In this document: in pieces, positions 14,259 through 19,658 of the stretch
How the letters are laid out: each line of letters opens with the position of its first letter
Position numbering within the stretch: the first letter of the stretch is position 1
From: SHLQ01 sp964494395
Lineage (GTDB): Bacteria > Actinomycetota > Acidimicrobiia > Acidimicrobiales > SHLQ01
Assembly: GCA_964494395.1 (NCBI GenBank)
Contig: CAZBTI010000061.1
Location: forward strand, 1 to 19,658
Direction: 5' to 3'
Length of the DNA stretch: 19,658 nt
Translations under genes and position numbers: made by a program
The notes under the pieces: generated by a model
Told to the model about the DNA's origin: nothing
Seen by the model: only the letters and a program-made list of their open reading frames with translations
The model's database searches: none

Positions 14259-15029
14259 GTGGATACATCAACAGAACAAGGCAAAAGCAAGACCGCCATG
14301 CAGGGCCCACTGCCGGGTTTCACCGAAACGACGGGTGTACGCCCGCTCCCCGAAGAACTCATCGCTGCGATCGAAGCCGTACTAATGGTCGCCGAGCGGC
14401 CGATCGAGCCGCGGCTACTCGCGCAGTTGGTCGAGGCCAGCGTCGATGCTGTTCAAGCCACCTGTGCCGCGCTCGACGAGCAATACCGGGCGCAGGGTCG
14501 TGGGTTCATCTTGGCTCGAGTAGCTGGCGGCTACCGCTATCAAAGCCATCCCGCTCAAGCGGCCTATGTCGAACGCTTTGTTCTCGAAGGCCAGACCTCC
14601 CGTCTGTCGGCCGCTGCGCTCGAGACGTTGGCGATCGTTGCGTACAAGCAGCCAATCTCGCGTGCCCAGGTCGCAGCGATCCGCGGTGTGTCGGTCGATG
14701 CGGTCATGCGCACGCTCACCCAACGCGGCTACATCGCCGAGGTCTCCCGTGACCCTGGCCCGGGCCAAGCAGTGCTCTATGGAACTACCTCGCTGTTCCT
14801 CGAACGACTCAACATCAACTCGATTCTCGACCTGCCAGAGCTTGGGGACTTCGTTCCCGACTCCGACGTGGTCGAAGCACTCGAACACGGCCTTCGCTTC
14901 GAAGATGTCGAACCGGTTGTCGAAGAAGCCCTGACTGAAGTCAGTTCCGACGATGAGGCTCGTGAGGGTGTGGTCGTCCTCGATCTGAGTGATTCCGCTC
15001 TCGCCGCTGAGCGTTCCGAGCAGGAATGA
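14259..15029 (+). CDS. scpB: Segregation and condensation protein B
   Basis: ScpB dimers bind ScpA and complete the SMC-ScpAB condensin. The protein has 256 residues. Two winged-helix domains are expected at about 30-110 and 115-185. The second carries the family signature LSAAALETLAIVAYKQPISR, followed by IRGVSVDAVMRTL and TTSLFLERLNI. The last 60 residues are acidic and probably disordered. I used the GTG at 14259, which directly abuts the scpA TAA. An ATG at 14298 would remove 13 residues and also keeps the full domain, so the start is uncertain. Its TGA overlaps the next ATG by three bases (ATGA), so scpA, scpB and the pseudouridine synthase are one coupled unit. Confidence 0.94.
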   Translation: MDTSTEQGKSKTAMQGPLPGFTETTGVRPLPEELIAAIEAVLMVAERPIEPRLLAQLVEASVDAVQATCAALDEQYRAQGRGFILARVAGGYRYQSHPAQAAYVERFVLEGQTSRLSAAALETLAIVAYKQPISRAQVAAIRGVSVDAVMRTLTQRGYIAEVSRDPGPGQAVLYGTTSLFLERLNINSILDLPELGDFVPDSDVVEALEHGLRFEDVEPVVEEALTEVSSDDEAREGVVVLDLSDSALAAERSEQE

Positions 15030-15748
15030 CCGAGGTTCAGCGGGCGCAGAAAGCGCTCGCCGCCGCAGGCGTTGCGAGTAGGCGCGTGTGCGAAGAGATG
15101 ATCGAAGACGGCCGAGTGCTCATCAACGGCGAGGTGGCAACGCTCGGCGACAAGGTCGATCCGAGCGTCGATGAGTTGCGCGTCGACGGTGCTGTCGTGT
15201 CGATTGACTCCACCCGACGGACGGTGCTGTTGAACAAGCCCAAGGGCGTTATCTCGACCGCATCCGATACCCACGACCGTGACACCGTGGTCGATCTGGT
15301 CGATGCCGATATTCGGCTGTACCCAATAGGCCGCCTCGACGCCGATAGCGAAGGGCTCATTCTGCTCACCAACGACGGTGGCCTCACCCAGCGGCTCACC
15401 CACCCATCGTTCGGGGTGGAGAAGGAATACTTGGTCAGCGTCACGGGTAACCCGAGCCGCGGTGTGCTTCGAGAGTTGCGCGAAGGGGTTGAACTCGACG
15501 ACGGCCGCACTTCACCAGCGAAGGTGTCCGAACTTTCGCCGGGGTTGCTGCGAATCGTTATTCACGAGGGCCGTAACCGGCAGGTCCGTCGCATGTGCTC
15601 AGCGGTTGGCCACGACGTCACACGGCTGGTGCGTTCTCGCATCGGTGGCCTCAGCGATCCGGCGCTCAAACCCGGCGAATGGCGCGACCTAACAGCGAGC
15701 GAAGTACGTTCGCTCGAAGCCGACGTTGCGGCGAGCGCAACCGAATAG
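15026..15748 (+). CDS. rluB: rRNA pseudouridine synthase, RluB/RsuA family
   Basis: This enzyme isomerises a specific uridine in rRNA. It has 240 residues: an S4 RNA-binding domain (about 4-60, RAQKALAAAGVASRRVCEEM) and the RsuA/RluB-type catalytic domain with the nucleophile Asp105 in GRLDADSEGLILLTNDG, then KEYLVSV and IHEGRNRQVRRM. The length and position after scpA-scpB match the 23S-directed RluB-like enzymes of other actinobacteria. The exact target uridine cannot be told from the sequence, and an RsuA-type or RluE-type specificity is possible. The ATG overlaps the scpB stop. The next gene starts about 23 bases after its stop. Confidence 0.9.
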   Translation: MTEVQRAQKALAAAGVASRRVCEEMIEDGRVLINGEVATLGDKVDPSVDELRVDGAVVSIDSTRRTVLLNKPKGVISTASDTHDRDTVVDLVDADIRLYPIGRLDADSEGLILLTNDGGLTQRLTHPSFGVEKEYLVSVTGNPSRGVLRELREGVELDDGRTSPAKVSELSPGLLRIVIHEGRNRQVRRMCSAVGHDVTRLVRSRIGGLSDPALKPGEWRDLTASEVRSLEADVAASATE

Positions 15749-15771
15749 GCTCGGGGCCACTGTGTTTGAAA

Positions 15772-16872
15772 ATGATCGTGTCTGGAAACAACGTGTCTGA
15801 AAGCGAAGCTACGGGTGTGCGAACTGCCGGGATCATCGGCCTTGGCCTCATCGGCGGCAGCATCGCCGACGCGCTCACCCACATCGGCTTTCGTGTCGGG
15901 GGAGTAGACAGCAATCCCGAAACCGTGCAACGGGCGATCGACGAGGGGTTCATTGCCCACGCCGGGCTACCCGCCGACGCCGATATGACCATCGTTGCTA
16001 CACCCGTCGATGCAATGGTTGACGGCGTCGAACAAGCTCTGCGCGAGACCACCGGATGGGTGACCGACACCGGCAGCGTGAAAGGCCCGATCGCTGCGGC
16101 GATCAGCGACCCACGCTTTATCCCATCGCATCCAATGGCCGGCTCAGAACAAAGCGGCCTTCGGGGTGCTCGCGCCGAACTGTTTCGGGGCGCGGCGTGG
16201 GTCATCTCCCCGAACGGCGCTACCTCCGACGAGACCGTGGCTGCCATGCACGAGCTCGTCATAGCGCTCGGCGCGGATTGCCTAACACTCACCCCCGACG
16301 CGCACGATCGAATGGTCGCGACCGTTTCGCACGTGCCGCACCTCACTGCCGCAGCGCTGATGAACGTGGCGGCATCCCGCTCCGACGAGCACGCCGCGAT
16401 GTTGCGGCTCGCCGCCGGTGGTTTTCGCGACATGACCCGCGTCGCCGCCGGATCGCCCACCATCTGGCCGCCCATCTGCGTGCAGAACGGAGAGGCCATC
16501 ACCGACGCCCTCGACGACGTCATTAGCCGCTTGCAAGGCCTTCGAGATGCGGTCGCATCGGCCGACACCGACGGGATCGAGAGCTCGCTGCAGTCCGCCC
16601 GTGAAGCTCGGGCGAGTTTGCCCACAAGCGCCGTGTTCCCGGCTGGTCTCTCAGAGGTGCGAGTGCGGGTCAAGGACGAGAGCGGCCAACTCGCCACGAT
16701 CACCGGTCTCGCCGCCGAACTCAACGTCAACATCTTCAACATGGAGATTGCGCACAGTGCCGAAGGCCCGACGGGTGTGGTCGTGTTGCTCGTGGCCTCC
16801 GATAGCGCCGAGGTGCTTCGCGTTGGCCTGAAGAACAACGGTTACCGTCCGTCGGTGAGGCCGCTGTCGTGA
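15772..16872 (+). CDS. tyrA: Prephenate dehydrogenase with C-terminal ACT domain
   Basis: This enzyme converts prephenate to 4-hydroxyphenylpyruvate with NAD(P), the committed step to tyrosine. It has 366 residues from the ATG at 15772. The N-terminal Rossmann domain has GIIGLGLIGGSIA (about 20-32) with an Asp at the end of the second strand (GGVDSNP), consistent with NAD preference. Other motifs are DTGSVKGPI, SHPMAGSEQSG with His120, and SHVPHL with His187. An ACT domain follows at about 294-366 (LSEVRVRVKDESGQLATITG), which would bind an amino acid, probably tyrosine, for feedback control. The start is uncertain, and an in-frame GTG at 15793 has a GGA at better spacing. The open frame continues far upstream but overlaps rluB and is not coding there. 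Its TGA overlaps the aroA-cmk GTG by four bases. Confidence 0.93.
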   Translation: MIVSGNNVSESEATGVRTAGIIGLGLIGGSIADALTHIGFRVGGVDSNPETVQRAIDEGFIAHAGLPADADMTIVATPVDAMVDGVEQALRETTGWVTDTGSVKGPIAAAISDPRFIPSHPMAGSEQSGLRGARAELFRGAAWVISPNGATSDETVAAMHELVIALGADCLTLTPDAHDRMVATVSHVPHLTAAALMNVAASRSDEHAAMLRLAAGGFRDMTRVAAGSPTIWPPICVQNGEAITDALDDVISRLQGLRDAVASADTDGIESSLQSAREARASLPTSAVFPAGLSEVRVRVKDESGQLATITGLAAELNVNIFNMEIAHSAEGPTGVVVLLVASDSAEVLRVGLKNNGYRPSVRPLS

Positions 16873-18806
16873 CCGAGATTGACGAGCGCGTCGTCGAGCC
16901 GATCGTTGGAGCGCTGAATGCCGACGTGACCTTGCCCGGGTCGAAGAGCATCACCAATCGCGCACTCATCACCGCAGCGCTAGCCGAGGGCACAACAATG
17001 CTCACCGGCGTTGGGCTGTCCGACGACACCCACGCCATGATCGGCGCGCTCGCCTGCGTCGGCGTCGAAACCGAGATCGCTGCCGATGGAACGACCCTCA
17101 CGGTCCACGGCGTTGGACGAAACCTGGTGGCTCCTCAACAAGTTCTCGATGCCAACATGTCGGGCACGAGCGCCCGCTTCTTGCTTCCAGTCCTTGGGCT
17201 GATCGGTAGCGGCACGCTGACCGGCCACGAGCAGATGCGTGCTCGTCCAATGGCCACGCTCTGCCAAGCGCTCACCGACCTCGGCGCCACAGTCGATAGC
17301 GAGTCGTTGCCCATCACCGTCTCGGCGCCCGTTACGGGTAGCGCGGTGGAGATCGACGCCAGCGTGTCGAGCCAGTTCATTTCTGCGCTACTGCTGGCAG
17401 CGCCGCTGTTCCCCGATGGCCTAACCCTGACGCTCACCGGAACCCCAGTGTCCACGCCGTACGTGTCGATGACAATCGCGGTGATGGAATCGTTTGGTGC
17501 CTCGGTCGAGACGAGCGAGCGCCACGGTGAACAGGTCATCGTCGTCGCTCCGACCGGGTACACGGCGACCGCCTATGACATCGAACCCGATGCGTCGACT
17601 GCGACGTATCCATTGGCTGCAGCTGCCATCGTCGGTGGCCGAATCCGTGTGCGGGGACTCGGCCAGAAATCGTTGCAGGGCGACGCTGCATTCGCTGAGC
17701 GTGTGCTCGCCCCTATGGGAGCGACCGTCTTTGTCGAGGACGACTACATCGAAGTGCGGGGGAGCGGCTTGCTCGACCCGGTAGATGTCGATCTTGGCGA
17801 TATGAGCGACACCGCTCCCACATTCGCTGCGTTGGCCGCCAAGGCCGATGGCGTTTCGTCGGTGACCGGAATCGGCTTCATCCGCACGACTAAAGAGTCC
17901 GATCGGGTGCAGGGTTCGGTCGATGAACTCAACCGCATCGGTGTTTCGGCCACGGTCGATAATGATGGCTTCACCGTGACCGGTGGCAGCCATCAGAACG
18001 CCACGGTGCAAACGTACGAAGATCACCGCATGGCGATGGCCTTTGCGCTGGTGGGCCTGACCAACGGCCCCATCACGATCCACGACCCGAACTGTGTCGG
18101 AAAGACCTTCCCCGGCTTCTGGGATCTACTCGACGAGCTCAGAGTTGCGGCTCGGACCACGCCGCGCGTCCTCGCGATCGATGGGCCTGCGGGTAGCGGC
18201 AAGTCGACGATCGCCAAACTGCTGGCTACCCGACTCCAGATTCCGCACCTCGATACCGGTGCGATGTATCGAGCGGTCACTCGAGCCGTGCTCGACGCTG
18301 ACGTGTCTCTCGACGCTGCCGACCAAATCGGCCAGGCCGCTCGCGACGCCGACATCGTGATCCGCCCGCACTCGGTATTGATCGATGGCAGGGATGTCAC
18401 TCAAGCAATCCGTGAACCCGACGTCAACGCTTCGGTGTCGATCGTTGCGGCGAACCCTCAGGTGCGCACGGTGCTGGTCGACCAGCAGCGTCAGTGGGCC
18501 ACCGCCAGAGGCGGAGCGGTGATCGAAGGGCGAGATATCGGCACAGCGGTGTTTCCCGATGCCGAGCTCAAGGTGTACCTGAATGCGTCGGTCGAGGAAC
18601 GGGCGCGCCGTCGTGCCGCCGAGACTGGCGAAGATGATCTCGAAGCAATGGCGAAACTGATCGCCGAGCGCGATCATCTCGATATGACTCGCGAAGCCGA
18701 CCCGCTCACCGTCGCCGACGATGCGATCGAGATCGACTCGACATCGATGAACATCGACGAGGTCGTCGAACGGGTCGCAGAGATTTGGTTGGAGGGAACT
18801 TCGTGA
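16869..18806 (+). CDS. aroA-cmk: Fused 3-phosphoshikimate 1-carboxyvinyltransferase (EPSP synthase) / cytidylate kinase
   Basis: This is one uninterrupted frame of 645 residues. Residues 1 to about 428 are EPSP synthase, which joins phosphoshikimate and PEP in the shikimate pathway: GSKSITNRAL (24-33, Lys26), MRARPM (Arg126), DMSDTAP (Asp314), TKESDRVQ (Lys342/Glu343) and EDHRMAMA (384-391). Residues about 432-645 are cytidylate kinase, which phosphorylates CMP and dCMP: Walker A GPAGSGKST (439-447), LDTGAMYRAVT (461-471), EGRDIGTAVFPDAELKVYL, and the Arg-rich lid EERARRRAAE. The join is a linker of only a few residues (RVAARTTPR) with no in-frame start codon nearby, so the kinase cannot easily be made alone. 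Both halves appear complete. The GTG start overlaps the tyrA stop (GTGA). I recall the same fusion being annotated in other bacterial groups. Confidence 0.95.
   Translation: MTEIDERVVEPIVGALNADVTLPGSKSITNRALITAALAEGTTMLTGVGLSDDTHAMIGALACVGVETEIAADGTTLTVHGVGRNLVAPQQVLDANMSGTSARFLLPVLGLIGSGTLTGHEQMRARPMATLCQALTDLGATVDSESLPITVSAPVTGSAVEIDASVSSQFISALLLAAPLFPDGLTLTLTGTPVSTPYVSMTIAVMESFGASVETSERHGEQVIVVAPTGYTATAYDIEPDASTATYPLAAAAIVGGRIRVRGLGQKSLQGDAAFAERVLAPMGATVFVEDDYIEVRGSGLLDPVDVDLGDMSDTAPTFAALAAKADGVSSVTGIGFIRTTKESDRVQGSVDELNRIGVSATVDNDGFTVTGGSHQNATVQTYEDHRMAMAFALVGLTNGPITIHDPNCVGKTFPGFWDLLDELRVAARTTPRVLAIDGPAGSGKSTIAKLLATRLQIPHLDTGAMYRAVTRAVLDADVSLDAADQIGQAARDADIVIRPHSVLIDGRDVTQAIREPDVNASVSIVAANPQVRTVLVDQQRQWATARGGAVIEGRDIGTAVFPDAELKVYLNASVEERARRRAAETGEDDLEAMAKLIAERDHLDMTREADPLTVADDAIEIDSTSMNIDEVVERVAEIWLEGTS
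18791..18796 (+). promoter_or_regulatory. Ribosome-binding site of plsC
   Basis: GGAGGG lies inside the end of the cmk part and is six bases before the GTG at 18803. It decides the plsC start against the in-frame upstream codon at 18785. Confidence 0.7.
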
Positions 18807-19492
18807 GTGTCGGGGAGTCAGTGCTTCATCGGCCCGGCATGAGTATCCCGCAGAAGGCTGCGTGGATGGCCGTCCGTGTCTTCATCACCACGTTCGCAAA
18901 GGTCTGGTTTCGCTATGAAGTGCACGGCAAGGAGAACCTTCCCGAAGACGGAGCGTTCATCCTCAGCCCGAACCACCGCTCGAACCTCGACACGCCGTTG
19001 TTGCCGTTGGTCCGTCTCGCCCCAATTCGGTTCATGGGCAAGGAGTCGTTGTGGGAAGCCGGCAAGTTTGCCGCCTGGTTCCTCGACACCATGGGTGGCT
19101 TCCCGGTCGAACGCGACTCCGCCGACCGTGCCGCGCTGCGCTTGGCCGAAGACATCCTCGCCAACGGAGAACCGCTCGTGATGTTCCCCGAAGGAACGCG
19201 CCGCGCCGGGCCCATCGTCGAAGAAGAGAACATGCACAGCGGACCGAGCTTTCTCTCGGGCCGCCAGCAGGTGCCGATCATCCCGATCGGTATGGCCGGT
19301 TCGGAACAAGCCATGCCCACTGGTTCAAAGATGGTCTATCCGAAGAAGATCATCTTCGTCATCGGCGAGCCGGTCGACCCACCAACACCGAATGAAAAGG
19401 GCCGTGTGAGCCGCCGAGCAGTGCAGGAACACACCGAATTGTTGCGGGATCGCATCCAGGTCCTCTTCGACGAAGCAAAGGCCCTCCGGTAA
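18803..19492 (+). CDS. plsC: 1-acyl-sn-glycerol-3-phosphate acyltransferase (PlsC family)
   Basis: PlsC enzymes transfer an acyl group to lysophosphatidic acid at the membrane to make phosphatidic acid. The protein has 229 residues from the GTG at 18803, which overlaps the aroA-cmk TGA (GTGA) and has GGAGGG six bases upstream. Acyltransferase block I is NHRSNLDT, with His58 and Asp63 (HX4D). Block III is FPEGTR (128-133), and VPIIPIGM (157-164) is block IV. A weakly hydrophobic amphipathic stretch near the N-terminus (about 18-36) could hold it at the membrane. It sits where der (engA) usually follows cmk in actinobacteria. It could be a paralogue acting on another lysophospholipid, and acceptor specificity is not readable. 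Confidence 0.9.
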   Translation: MSVGESVLHRPGMSIPQKAAWMAVRVFITTFAKVWFRYEVHGKENLPEDGAFILSPNHRSNLDTPLLPLVRLAPIRFMGKESLWEAGKFAAWFLDTMGGFPVERDSADRAALRLAEDILANGEPLVMFPEGTRRAGPIVEEENMHSGPSFLSGRQQVPIIPIGMAGSEQAMPTGSKMVYPKKIIFVIGEPVDPPTPNEKGRVSRRAVQEHTELLRDRIQVLFDEAKALR

Positions 19493-19543
19493 CTCTCGCT
19501 GCGATAGGTCATTCCAACTCGACAATGCGAGCGCAGTTTCTCC

Positions 19544-19581
19544 CCGGAATGGTCGACCTACGGCTCGACGCCATCCTCCGG
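19544..19581. repeat. Imperfect inverted repeat downstream of plsC
   Basis: CCGGA, ATGG and TCGA on the left (19544-19556) pair in order with TCGA, CCAT and TCCGG on the right (19565-19581). Two two-base bulges interrupt the right arm, and the loop is eight bases. There are 13 potential base pairs. It lies about 50 bases after the plsC stop and could be a terminator stem or part of a structured RNA. No U-tract follows. Confidence 0.4.
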
Positions 19582-19600
19582 GATGCCAGCGACAATCGAA

Positions 19601-19617
19601 CCGCCGTAAATCGGCGG
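19601..19617. terminator. GC-rich hairpin, possible bidirectional terminator
   Basis: CCGCCG-TAAAT-CGGCGG is a perfect six-base-pair stem of only G-C pairs with a five-base loop. It lies 109 bases after plsC. A second small stem, AGGTC-GGGGT-GACCT, follows at 19621-19635. No run of T follows on either strand beyond a short TTCGATT on the minus strand, so a Rho-independent terminator is plausible but not proven. Confidence 0.4.
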
Positions 19618-19618
19618 C

Positions 19619-19658
19619 CTAGGTCGGGGTGACCTCTAGGAGGCGCAGCACTTCGCTG
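19619..19658 (-). CDS. Possible C-terminal end of a minus-strand gene (partial)
   Basis: On the minus strand one frame from the window edge reads SEVLRLLEVTPT and stops at a TAG (plus 19619-19621), just before the GC-rich hairpin. It would be convergent with plsC, and the hairpin would sit between the two stops. Twelve residues are too few to name a family or to prove coding, and a second minus frame is also open here. Confidence 0.2.
   Translation of the reverse strand, partial: SEVLRLLEVTPT

Larger units (their letters stand above)
19493..19618. other. Non-coding tail after plsC
   Basis: No gene, tRNA or ribosome-binding site is recognised here. A 35-codon frame from the ATG at 19525 has no Shine-Dalgarno sequence and no family resemblance. 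The visible structure is the two inverted repeats described separately. Confidence 0.5.

Noticed and set aside
15595..15771. 59-residue N-terminal extension of tyrA
   Set aside because: It overlaps the conserved end of rluB in another frame, is Arg/Ser-rich and lacks resemblance to TyrA.
15762..15800. 12-residue mini-frame before tyrA as an attenuation leader peptide
   Set aside because: It has only one Phe and one Trp and no Tyr, overlaps the tyrA start and lacks a following terminator/antiterminator stem.
15666..16838. 390-codon minus-strand frame opposite tyrA
   Set aside because: It is Ser/Arg/Pro/Ala-rich with no domain, as expected for an antisense frame in high-GC DNA. tyrA is unambiguous.
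19525..19632. 35-residue plus-strand frame after plsC
   Set aside because: There is no ribosome-binding site, no family resemblance, and it crosses the predicted hairpins.

Overview
The window looks like a chromosomal stretch from a high-GC actinobacterium, probably of the Acidimicrobiia type. The reasons are an estimated GC near 60% (by eye), many GTG and TTG starts, several leaderless-type starts (a TANNNT hexamer 7-8 nt before the start codon), an actinobacterial-style LexA box, and two gene blocks whose order I recall from Mycobacterium (tlyA-nadK-recN-...-pyrG-nudix-xerD and scpA-scpB-rlu-...-cmk). No rRNA, tRNA, CRISPR or IS element is visible. Almost all of the window is coding. One run of 100 N lies at 5689-5788.

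Layout. Positions 1-291 (+) hold the C-terminal end of a secreted or surface PKD-domain protein. Positions 288-7526 (-) hold a leftward block: tlyA, nadK, recN, pyrG, a Nudix ADP-ribose pyrophosphatase, xerD and an HD-domain protein. A perfect 14-bp palindrome typical of a LexA operator sits just upstream of nadK. This suggests that nadK, recN and perhaps the genes after them respond to DNA damage. Positions 7647-11982 (+) hold a MoxR ATPase, a DUF58 protein and a TgpA-like membrane protein whose transglutaminase domain has lost two catalytic residues. A class I CPD photolyase on the minus strand (11997-13364) follows. Positions 13479-19492 (+) hold a tightly packed run: scpA, scpB, an rRNA pseudouridine synthase, tyrA, a fused aroA-cmk gene and a plsC-type acyltransferase. 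The last 166 bases hold two inverted repeats and possibly the end of a gene arriving from the right on the minus strand.

How the genes fit together. The leftward block joins ribosome modification (TlyA), NADP supply (NadK), double-strand-break repair (RecN), CTP supply (PyrG), nucleotide clean-up (Nudix) and chromosome-dimer resolution (XerD). The rightward block joins condensin accessory factors (ScpA/ScpB), rRNA modification, aromatic amino-acid synthesis (TyrA, AroA), CMP/dCMP phosphorylation (Cmk) and phospholipid synthesis (PlsC). Stop/start overlaps of 1 to 4 bases at many junctions point to translational coupling. The MoxR-DUF58-TgpA trio is a common membrane or envelope module of unclear function.

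The points most worth a second look are the degenerate transglutaminase, the LexA-type box before nadK-recN, the recurring TANNNT-N7-start arrangement, the aroA-cmk fusion, and the N gap. The gap is flanked by identical 55-base ends and is almost certainly an assembly artefact. I see no plainly new multi-gene defence or mobile system here.
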